Source of the DNA: Bacteroidales bacterium
GTDB lineage: Bacteria > Bacteroidota > Bacteroidia > Bacteroidales > UBA932
NCBI GenBank assembly: GCA_022648545.1
Contig: JALCMP010000023.1
Span: 1 to 33,405 of the forward strand
Length of the DNA: 33,405 nt
Direction: 5' to 3'
The translations under genes were made by a program, and so were the position numbers. The notes under the pieces are model-generated. The model made no database searches. It was not told the origin of the DNA and was given only the letters and a program-made list of their open reading frames with translations. Positions 26,932-32,895 of this stretch are shown here, in pieces (the first letter of the stretch is position 1; every line of letters starts with the position of its first letter).

Positions 26932-27822
26932 TTATTCAAGTTCAATGGCAGGAATAGGAGGAAGAGAGACCGATCCCGGTTTCCTAACTTGTACCTTACC
27001 GTTTTTGTCTATGTAGGCAACTTTTTTTACTCCCTGCAACATGTATAATTGAACTGGATCCTTCCACTTCATTCTATTTACCTTATCATATTTTTTCTTG
27101 TTTGTGAGGATTTGTGGCTTGGCCTGTTTTAAGAACATACTTGTCTTGTTATTAGTTGTCTCAATGGCGATAGCCGTCCATGTGAATAATTTATCTTTGT
27201 CCTCTATTTTTAATATAAGACCCGGTAATCCGTTGAATTTATATGGTCCGTAATGAAGAGGGATGTCTTGAGTGAACCATGCTTTATAATATCTGCCTCT
27301 AAAAAAGGTGGTTGCAGTAAAACACTTATAACCTAAAATACTATCGCTTTGTGATAATATCTTCCACTTGAAGACAGGAATAGGTTCTTTATAGTAATAT
27401 TCGCGATAACATATCATGCCAGATAAAAATAATGTTCCGGATTCCGGATAATTAAAATAAATATCTTCGGGAACAGGACTTTGTCTGCTTTTAAATTTTG
27501 CTTCCTTAGAAGGGTTATAAGCTCTGGAATTATGGGCTTTATTTCTGGCTATAGCAGTAGAATCAAGTTTAGCTTCCAATAAGCTAAAAAAAGCTGTGCG
27601 CTCTTTGCCGATTTCCAGGCATTTTACATCGTGGAAAGGTTGTTGTTGTATAGTGTCTTTGTAATATTTATAATCGTAAGTAATTTTATACATACAATTT
27701 CCGATATTCTCCTTTTTCCAGCTTCCACCTTTGAATCTGTTGCTTTGTGCATTTGACATTAATGGAGAAAAAGTTAAAGAGATGATGATAAATAGACAGT
27801 GGTAAATATTGATTTTTTTCAT
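26932..27822 (-). CDS. GLPGLI family protein (third copy in transcription order)
   Basis: 296 residues. A Sec signal peptide (about 1-25, ending SNAQ) targets it to the periplasm or surface. The family motif G198-L-P-G-L-I203 lies in YGPYKFNGLPGLILKIEDKD, preceded by GYKCFTATTFFRGRYYKAWF with its conserved cysteine. It ends PPIPAIELE. GLPGLI proteins are widespread in Bacteroidota and have no established biochemical function. It follows the second GLPGLI gene by 23 bases; both have an almost identical 3' end of about 33 bases, a sign of recent duplication or gene conversion. The pair follows precursor 1, so it belongs to that module. Confidence 0.88.
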   Translation of the reverse strand: MKKINIYHCLFIIISLTFSPLMSNAQSNRFKGGSWKKENIGNCMYKITYDYKYYKDTIQQQPFHDVKCLEIGKERTAFFSLLEAKLDSTAIARNKAHNSRAYNPSKEAKFKSRQSPVPEDIYFNYPESGTLFLSGMICYREYYYKEPIPVFKWKILSQSDSILGYKCFTATTFFRGRYYKAWFTQDIPLHYGPYKFNGLPGLILKIEDKDKLFTWTAIAIETTNNKTSMFLKQAKPQILTNKKKYDKVNRMKWKDPVQLYMLQGVKKVAYIDKNGKVQVRKPGSVSLPPIPAIELE

Positions 27823-27845
27823 TAAGATTAGACGTTTATATCATT

Positions 27846-28739
27846 TTATTCAAGTTCAATGGCAGGAATAGGAGGATATCTCAAATCTCCAGGTTTAAGT
27901 AAAACAGCCCTTCCGCTATTACTTCCTCTATAAATTTTATTCTGTTGTGATAGAAAAAGTAATACCCTGTCATCCCATACCATCTTTAAGATCTTTGAGT
28001 ATCCTTTTCTTTTTATTTTTTTTAAGATTCGTCCCTGGTCAAAATATATTTTTTTATTGATTGGCATATATATTCTATTTGCCGTCCATGTAAACAACTT
28101 TTGCGAATCCTGAATTTTTAAAATAAGTCCGGGCAAACCGTTGAATTTATAGGGACCATAATGGAGTGGTATTTGAGGTGTGAACCATGCGATATAAGTT
28201 CTACCTCTGAAGAATGTTGTTGCACAATAACATTTGTATCCGAGTATTGTATCTGTTTGCTCTGTTATTTCCCATTTCATCTTCGGAATATCTTCTTGAT
28301 AACAGTATTCATATCTATATATCAAAGCGGTTAGCATAAGTGTTCCTGAATGCGGATAATTGAAATATGTGTCTTCCCAGACAGCTTTTTGATTATTATT
28401 AAGATCCAATCTTTTTTTATAACTGTAGCGGCCTTTGATGATTTTGCCTAAAGAATCCATTTTCTCTGCCAGAAGACTATGATACCTTGTTATTCTATTA
28501 CCAATTTCAAGTCCTTTTATATCATAATATTCTTCAGTACGGGCAGTGTCTTTATAATATCTGTAGTCATAAATTATTGCATACTTACATGTATCTATGA
28601 CTTTATGTGTATAAGATTGCCCATAATAACAACGTTGTATGTTTTGAGCATGAACTATATTAAAACTATGGATCAATAGTATTAAAGCGCATAAAGCTAA
28701 AGGTTTTAAGTATAGGTATTTGATGACATTGTTATTCAT
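27846..28739 (-). CDS. GLPGLI family protein (second copy in transcription order)
   Basis: 297 residues. A hydrophobic signal segment spans about 12-31, ending VHAQ. The family motif is at 201-206 in YGPYKFNGLPGLILKIQD, preceded by GYKCYCATTFFRGRTYIAWF. The C-terminus is again PPIPAIELE. It is closer to the following GLPGLI copy than to the one at 30348, judging by the shared block around FFRGRxYxAWFTxxIPLHYGPYKFNGLPGL. It starts 84 bases after precursor 1, with a strong hairpin in between, so the two are probably on one transcript with different expression levels. Role unknown; a binding partner for the secreted peptide is my suggestion. Confidence 0.88.
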   Translation of the reverse strand: MNNNVIKYLYLKPLALCALILLIHSFNIVHAQNIQRCYYGQSYTHKVIDTCKYAIIYDYRYYKDTARTEEYYDIKGLEIGNRITRYHSLLAEKMDSLGKIIKGRYSYKKRLDLNNNQKAVWEDTYFNYPHSGTLMLTALIYRYEYCYQEDIPKMKWEITEQTDTILGYKCYCATTFFRGRTYIAWFTPQIPLHYGPYKFNGLPGLILKIQDSQKLFTWTANRIYMPINKKIYFDQGRILKKIKRKGYSKILKMVWDDRVLLFLSQQNKIYRGSNSGRAVLLKPGDLRYPPIPAIELE

Positions 28740-28785
28740 ATTATATAAATATTTTACTGTATTGAGAATAGTTATTAATTATAAT

Positions 28786-28816
28786 AGCGAGAAGAAGAAA
28801 TTTTCTTCTTCTCGCT
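28786..28816 (-). terminator. Hairpin between precursor 1 and GLPGLI gene
   Basis: A perfect 15-base inverted repeat (28786-28800 against 28802-28816, AGCGAGAAGAAGAAA) starts 8 bases after the precursor stop. Read on the minus strand it is followed by AT-rich sequence, not a clean T tract, so it may be a partial terminator or an mRNA-protecting stem. Read on the plus strand it is followed by TTCTTTTTTT and would terminate well, but no plus-strand gene is nearby. Confidence 0.6.
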
Positions 28817-28823
28817 TCTTTTT

Positions 28824-29063
28824 TTAGATGTCTGTCTTTTTACTAGGGTGCCCTATGACTTTAATTGGAGTAATAAAGCCAGGCGCATCACTTGGCCAAA
28901 TTCCTCCATCGGAATTAGCTTGCCCATTTGCTTCTATCGTGGATCCTCCGGGAGTTCCTTCGTATTTGCATCCACATCCACAAGCATTTCCTCCTCTCAA
29001 ATTATTCATTTCTTTTTCTGAAAGATTGTTGTTTTCGAGATTTGTTAATTTTAACTTTTTCAT
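28824..29063 (-). CDS. RiPP precursor peptide 1 (GG-Bacteroidales family)
   Basis: 79 residues. The first 25 are a leader starting MKKLKLTNLENNN, continuing LSEKEMNNLRGG and ending at Gly-Gly; it is identical in all three precursors here. The predicted core of 54 residues begins NACGCGCKYEGTPGGS and then continues with Asn/Gly/Ser-rich sequence to IGHPSKKTDI. The leader fits the natural product precursor family TIGR04149 as I remember it. Cleavage after Gly-Gly is expected by a C39-type exporter, which is not in the window. The Cys residues of CGCGC are likely targets of the radical SAM pair. Its ATG lies only 4 bases after the stop of the protease gene. Confidence 0.88.
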   Translation of the reverse strand: MKKLKLTNLENNNLSEKEMNNLRGGNACGCGCKYEGTPGGSTIEANGQANSDGGIWPSDAPGFITPIKVIGHPSKKTDI

Positions 29064-29067
29064 AATG

Positions 29068-29883
29068 TTAGTTTTTATATGATTTTAAAATAAGTTTTTT
29101 GTTCTTTAAATCTATATATGTATCAAAATGCTTAAATATTCCTAGTCCGATAGTACCTACGCTTTCCGGACAACTTGGTTTAAACGAACCATTTCCGTAG
29201 TTTATAAAGGATTTTAAACTGTCGATGATGATATTGGGGCTTAGATAAATCCTGTCAAGATTTATACGGCAAATATATTTATTACCTTTTCTGGAAGTTT
29301 CTTCATGGTTGCTTTTGTTTTTGAAGCGCAGAAAATATTTATCAGGATCAAGAATTGCAAAAGCGAAAGGTGTTCCGGTATCTATAAGATAGGTATAATT
29401 TGTCTGTATGGTATCCTTGTTGGATATTAAAGTAGCAGGTATTTTTGTAAATATTCCATAATGATTTTTTCCGTATGTTATAGGATACTCCAGATCTCCT
29501 CTAATTATAGTATCATTTTTTAAAACTTCCAGCCTATGCTTTTTGAAATCTATGTGCCAGCAATTGGTATCCGTTTTATAGTTAGGAGCGAACATCCCGT
29601 CGCAATTTTTCCAGTCAAAAGTATATTTCTTAGGGTAGGTTAGCTCTATAGAATCGAAAGTCAATTTATGATATTCAGAGAACTCGGGTTTTAAAATACA
29701 ACCGACTATACATCCGGTATCAAATTCCATATCTAGCTGTATGGTATCATCCATCATTACCGTAGTATATATGTGACTTTGTCTTATTGAAAAATTACCA
29801 TGTTCTTCATCTGTTTTTGTCTTGTATGTCTTACAGCCGATGAATAAAAGCAATAACCAACAAAAAATAATAGAATTTTTCAT
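29068..29883 (-). CDS. Two-lobed retropepsin-like aspartic protease, lipoprotein
   Basis: 271 residues. A lipoprotein signal ends LLLLFIGC with the cysteine at 17, so it is membrane-anchored in the periplasm or at the surface. Two aspartic-protease motifs are visible: D55-T-G in MEFDTGCIVG and D168-T-G in YLIDTGTPFA. Each lobe closes with a similar block, HIDFKKHRLEVL and then YIDLKNKKLILK, the latter after VGTIGLGIFKHFD. This indicates a pepsin-like bilobal arrangement in one chain, both aspartates present. It is a clan AA family common in Bacteroidota. It follows precursor 2 and precedes precursor 1 (4-base gap), so it probably processes or senses these peptides or acts beside GLPGLI proteins. 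Activity is inferred from the motifs only. Confidence 0.75.
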   Translation of the reverse strand: MKNSIIFCWLLLLFIGCKTYKTKTDEEHGNFSIRQSHIYTTVMMDDTIQLDMEFDTGCIVGCILKPEFSEYHKLTFDSIELTYPKKYTFDWKNCDGMFAPNYKTDTNCWHIDFKKHRLEVLKNDTIIRGDLEYPITYGKNHYGIFTKIPATLISNKDTIQTNYTYLIDTGTPFAFAILDPDKYFLRFKNKSNHEETSRKGNKYICRINLDRIYLSPNIIIDSLKSFINYGNGSFKPSCPESVGTIGLGIFKHFDTYIDLKNKKLILKSYKN

Positions 29884-29897
29884 ATGAAATTATTTAT

Positions 29898-29926
29898 AAC
29901 AGCAGAGATAATAAGTCCCTGCTGTT
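29898..29926 (-). terminator. Hairpin between precursor 2 and protease gene
   Basis: An 8-base perfect inverted repeat AACAGCAG/CTGCTGTT (29898-29905, 29919-29926) with a 13-base loop. It begins 12 bases after the precursor stop and ends 15 bases before the protease ATG. There is no T tract, so it is more likely a partial attenuator or RNA-stabilising stem than a full terminator. Confidence 0.45.
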
Positions 29927-29937
29927 TACAATAAAAA

Positions 29938-30192
29938 TTAGTCTACAACTGCAAGCCATTCGTCGCAAAGAGTCCAGTTCCCTTCTCCGTCGTAATGTCC
30001 TGTAATATGAATCATGCCTGGAGAGTGTTTACCCTCTGCATTATTTGCATTATAATTATCTGATGTGTTTGATCCTCCGGGAGTTCCTTCGTAGGCACAT
30101 GCGCAGCCGCAGGATGTTCCTCCTCTTAAATTATTCATTTCTTTTTCCGAGAGGTTGTTGTTTTCGAGATTTGTTAATTTTAACTTTTTCAT
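29938..30192 (-). CDS. RiPP precursor peptide 2 (GG-Bacteroidales family)
   Basis: 84 residues, with the same 25-residue Gly-Gly leader as precursors 1 and 3. The core begins TSCGCACAYEGTPGGSNTSD, close to precursor 1 in its first 14 residues and then diverging. It contains Asn-Ala-Asn-Asn, a HITGHYDGEG stretch and a third distal cysteine, ending CDEWLAVVD. The acidic tail differs from the basic tails of the others. The gene is followed by the aspartic protease, and preceded by a spacer duplicated from the one in front of precursor 3. The upstream sequence TATAACATTATG is shared with precursor 3. Confidence 0.88.
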   Translation of the reverse strand: MKKLKLTNLENNNLSEKEMNNLRGGTSCGCACAYEGTPGGSNTSDNYNANNAEGKHSPGMIHITGHYDGEGNWTLCDEWLAVVD

Positions 30193-30196
30193 AATG

Positions 30197-30253
30197 TTAT
30201 AAGTTTAAAAAATCATGTTGTTTTAATTCCTACTCTGCAATGCTTTTAAGCAT
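30197..30253 (-). pseudogene. Broken copy of the 34-codon leader ORF
   Basis: This matches the small ORF at 31556-31660 but lacks 48 bases. The deletion lies exactly between two CTCTG words of the intact copy and is in frame. It also has a TAG in place of a CAG codon. What remains reads MLKSIAE-stop-ELKQHDFLNL-stop, ending four bases before the precursor 2 ATG. The other changes are amino-acid altering, so this copy is not under coding constraint. Confidence 0.45.
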
Positions 30254-30330
30254 GAAATAGATTGTTTTAACTTTAAGTTGTATTTTAGTTTTTTATGGTT
30301 TATGTTATTATAATGCATTCATAGTTTTTG
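30254..30330. repeat. Remnant of the pseudo-radical-SAM gene 3' end
   Basis: The sequence resembles 31661-31735, which contains the last codons and stop of the pseudo-radical-SAM gene. Shared words include AAATAGATTGTT, TTTTAGTTTTTTAT and GCATTC(T/A)TAG in the same order. In this copy a TAA interrupts the frame. It marks the left edge of a tandem duplication that copied the spacer and precursor, leaving a scrap of the enzyme gene behind. Confidence 0.5.
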
Positions 30331-30347
30331 GTAATTGGTATAGATCT

Positions 30348-31262
30348 TTAATCCAGTTCCAGAGGCGGTATGTATGGACTTCTGAACTCCTCTTTGTCTT
30401 CTTTTGTAAAAGGGCGCCTTTTATGAGTTTTAATATCTATTATTCCTGTCATTATTTGTCCATGTTCTTCGGATAACCCAATCGGATCGTCCCAAATCAT
30501 TTTTTGCATTTTTCTTAGCTGCATTCTTGTTATTTTTTTTATATGCATATAAGGAATGTTCGGTGTAGCTCTCTTTTTTGAATCAAAAATGTAAATATTA
30601 CCTTGTGCTTTTGAAATTCCCACAGCATCCCATTCAAATAATCCCGACAGTTCTTTAACTTTTAATATAAGTCCTGGTAAACCGTAGAATTTCCATGGCC
30701 CGGAACTTATAGGAATTTCTGTAGAAAAATAGACCCTATATTTTCTTCCCCTGAAAGAAGTTTCGGCAATTTTGCAGTTATATCCCAGAATATTAGCCGT
30801 TGAATCCTGTATCAATGTCCATTTGAAATTGTTCATCGGTTCCGAGTATTCGTATTCCGTATTTATAATGGCTGTTCTGCATAGCAACTCTCCATTTTGG
30901 GGATAGTTTAGATAAAAGTCTTCGTAATTAGCCTGTTGCCCGCCATGCATCCATGCGGAAGTTCGTATTCCGTCGCGTTTGTTATTTTTATCTATACGAG
31001 CCTTGTACATTATTGAATCGCACTTGTCAGCATATAGACTATAATATCTTGAAAAAGATTTGCCTATTTCCAGACGATACATATCATAGTATCTGTTCTT
31101 TGAAATAGTATCCTTTGCAAAAGAATATTTATATGTTATTGCGTAATCGTATGAACCTATTGTCTTTTTTGCCACAACATCGCGTTCCAAAACATAATAT
31201 ACCTGAGAATAACACTGGGAAGATGCTGCTATTAAAAAAATAAGTAATGTGATTCTTTTCAT
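30348..31262 (-). CDS. GLPGLI family protein (first copy in transcription order)
   Basis: 304 residues with a signal peptide (about 1-20, ending CYSQ). The family motif G194-L-P-G-L-I199 lies in GPWKFYGLPGLILKVKE, preceded by GYNCKIAETSFRGRKYRVYF. The C-terminus is PYIPPLELD, a variant of the PPIPAIELE tail of the other two copies. It is the most divergent of the three GLPGLI proteins here. It starts 61 bases after the stop of precursor 3, with a hairpin at that stop, and ends 155 bases before precursor 2. Cell-envelope location is likely; biochemical role unknown. Confidence 0.88.
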   Translation of the reverse strand: MKRITLLIFLIAASSQCYSQVYYVLERDVVAKKTIGSYDYAITYKYSFAKDTISKNRYYDMYRLEIGKSFSRYYSLYADKCDSIMYKARIDKNNKRDGIRTSAWMHGGQQANYEDFYLNYPQNGELLCRTAIINTEYEYSEPMNNFKWTLIQDSTANILGYNCKIAETSFRGRKYRVYFSTEIPISSGPWKFYGLPGLILKVKELSGLFEWDAVGISKAQGNIYIFDSKKRATPNIPYMHIKKITRMQLRKMQKMIWDDPIGLSEEHGQIMTGIIDIKTHKRRPFTKEDKEEFRSPYIPPLELD

Positions 31263-31291
31263 TCTTGATTAGTTTAAACTTAACCCCGGTT

Positions 31292-31326
31292 TAATTAAAA
31301 ACCAGAGCTAAGTTTGTTTTTAATTA
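31292..31326 (-). terminator. Hairpin at the stop of precursor 3
   Basis: A perfect 11-base inverted repeat GTTTTTAATTA/TAATTAAAAAC (31292-31302, 31316-31326) with a 13-base loop. The 5' arm includes the precursor stop codon. It is AT-rich and would act on the transcript between precursor 3 and the first GLPGLI gene, most likely as a weak terminator or stability element. Confidence 0.5.
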
Positions 31327-31551
31327 CTTTTTGGGGGTACATCTACCTCTCGTATATTGATTATTACCTTGTCTTGAATGAGCTCCTGGACCAATATCCG
31401 CATTTGCGTCAGCATTATCCCCACTTGAAGAACCTCCAGAATTTGCATAATAACAACTGCATCCACATGTCCAATTTCCTCCTCTCAAATTATTCATTTC
31501 CTTTTCCGAGAGATTGTTGTTTTCGAGATTTGTTAATTTTAACTTTTTCAT
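31324..31551 (-). CDS. RiPP precursor peptide 3 (GG-Bacteroidales family)
   Basis: 75 residues, with the same 25-residue leader ending LRGG. The core starts NWTCGCSCYYANSGGSSSGD, continues Asn-Ala-Asp-Ala-Asn, and ends in a basic tail with a fourth cysteine (TRGRCTPKK). It is the precursor closest to the modifying enzymes, separated from the pseudo-radical-SAM gene by 141 bases that hold a 34-codon ORF. The CGCxC start, a GGS turn and an Asn-rich middle are shared with the other cores while the tail is unique. This suggests that the modified N-terminal part is constrained and the tail sets specificity. Confidence 0.88.
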   Translation of the reverse strand: MKKLKLTNLENNNLSEKEMNNLRGGNWTCGCSCYYANSGGSSSGDNADANADIGPGAHSRQGNNQYTRGRCTPKK

Positions 31552-31555
31552 AATG

Positions 31556-31660
31556 TTATAAGTTTAAAAAATCATGTTGATTTAATTCCTGCTCTGTAAA
31601 GCTTTTCGGTTCTGCTTCAATTGATTTATACAGATTGGCCTCTGCAATGTTTTTAAGCAT
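31556..31660 (-). CDS. 34-aa leader-like small ORF upstream of precursor 3
   Basis: An ATG (31660-31658) opens 34 codons starting MLKNIAEANLYKSIEAE and ending FTEQELNQHDFLNL. The TAA (31558-31556) lies four bases before the precursor 3 ATG. It begins 32 bases after the pseudo-radical-SAM stop. Its FTEQELNQ resembles the LSEKEMNN part of the precursor leader, so it could be a core-less leader peptide relative. A degraded copy precedes precursor 2. The alternative is that it is simply a translated spacer that couples translation. No independent evidence of expression is available. Confidence 0.4.
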   Translation of the reverse strand: MLKNIAEANLYKSIEAEPKSFTEQELNQHDFLNL

Positions 31661-31692
31661 GAAATAGATTGTTGTTTAGTTTAAGCGGCCTT

Positions 31693-32871
31693 TTAGTTTT
31701 TTATAGCATATGTTGGGGAAGCATTCTTAGATTCGGGCAGCCGGCACAAATCGTTTCTTCCTATTACTAATTCATAATTGGAGATCGACGGGCAGAGCCA
31801 TTGATAAAGACATTTCCGGCATCTGCCGGAATCTCTTAAAAGACGCCAGGCATTACTGTCTTTCATTTCATTATTTATAATCTCGTGCAATGTATCGTTT
31901 AACGATCCTATAGATGGAAAATTGACATTGGAAAAGACCTTTCCGTTCGGCATGACCGTAATGTCTCCGAAGAAATTCGTGTTGATGGCCTGATGTGCGA
32001 AAACCTCCCTCTTGGGCAATTTGATGTTTTTAAGGTCTTCCTTGTTTAGATATATGTTTTCCTCAAAGAATTTTATATTGTTGTCATATACGGGAATCAT
32101 ATTGTAATTGCCGATGGCGTTTCCTTCTGTTAAATTATCCCATCTTGAATAGTCTTCATCGTTTAATATCAGCAGACTGAAGCTTCCGTACCTGTTCATT
32201 TCCTCAATCGTAGAATCGTAGACCGAACATGTTCGGCAAATGAAGGTGAACTTATATCCGAAATCCTTGGCTAAATCTGTCAGCATTCCCTTGTTTTTAT
32301 CAGTCAACAGCGAATAAAAAACTACATTCTTCTTTATAAAGGAGAGGTCTTTCATTATTCCTTTGAGGTATTCATATTCCGTAACGTCGGAAACAACAAG
32401 ATTGATTCTTTTGGGATATGAAGGGCGACTGGTATTAAGGAACTTAACAATATCCTTGGAGCTCAAATGTACCTCGGTATTTACCGGATAAACGACCTGT
32501 CTGTAATAGTCGGATGTTTCACATTTTCCCCCTAAATAAAAAGTAACGGAAGAAAGATAGCTTAATTTGGCTTCTGTATGTTGCAGGTTAAGCAGCGGCG
32601 GCAGGGAAATATAAGGTGAGTCGATTTCCTGGATTGCTCCGTAGTTGGATGTAATCAGTTGTATGAAGTTTTTCACATCTTTGGAAAGATCGTCCGTCTC
32701 TATTTCTACGGAATAAAGATTGTCATAATCAAGGAGTTTGTTACATATGTCCCCGATTCCTCCGGAAATACCGAATTCGTCCGAGATATATTTTGAAGCA
32801 TTATACAACAGCCCCTTGCTTCCCTTTATCCATAAAAATGTGTCGGGGTGTAAAATCAGTTTCTTTTTCAT
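31693..32871 (-). CDS. Pseudo-radical-SAM partner protein, GG-Bacteroidales system
   Basis: 392 residues. The overall pattern is that of a radical SAM/SPASM peptide-modifying enzyme, but the CxxxCxxC cluster that binds the SAM-cleaving iron-sulfur centre is missing. At the place expected from the barrel start only C117 (FYLGGKCETS) is seen. The C-terminal region keeps a SPASM-like remnant: FFGDITVMPNGKVFSNVNFPSIG with the cysteine lost, then C351-x2-C354-x5-C360-P and C376. This matches the pseudo-rSAM family TIGR04150 as I remember it, known to accompany a true maturase. It probably binds the precursor leader or forms a complex with the maturase encoded 24 bases upstream. Confidence 0.85.
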   Translation of the reverse strand: MKKKLILHPDTFLWIKGSKGLLYNASKYISDEFGISGGIGDICNKLLDYDNLYSVEIETDDLSKDVKNFIQLITSNYGAIQEIDSPYISLPPLLNLQHTEAKLSYLSSVTFYLGGKCETSDYYRQVVYPVNTEVHLSSKDIVKFLNTSRPSYPKRINLVVSDVTEYEYLKGIMKDLSFIKKNVVFYSLLTDKNKGMLTDLAKDFGYKFTFICRTCSVYDSTIEEMNRYGSFSLLILNDEDYSRWDNLTEGNAIGNYNMIPVYDNNIKFFEENIYLNKEDLKNIKLPKREVFAHQAINTNFFGDITVMPNGKVFSNVNFPSIGSLNDTLHEIINNEMKDSNAWRLLRDSGRCRKCLYQWLCPSISNYELVIGRNDLCRLPESKNASPTYAIKN

Positions 32872-32895
32872 TACAGTGTATTTTTATAGTCAGGT

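Noticed and set aside
28786-28830. A plus-strand intrinsic terminator at the precursor 1 hairpin
   Set aside because: The stem followed by T residues fits the plus strand, but no plus-strand gene precedes it; it is recorded as a hairpin acting on the minus-strand transcript.
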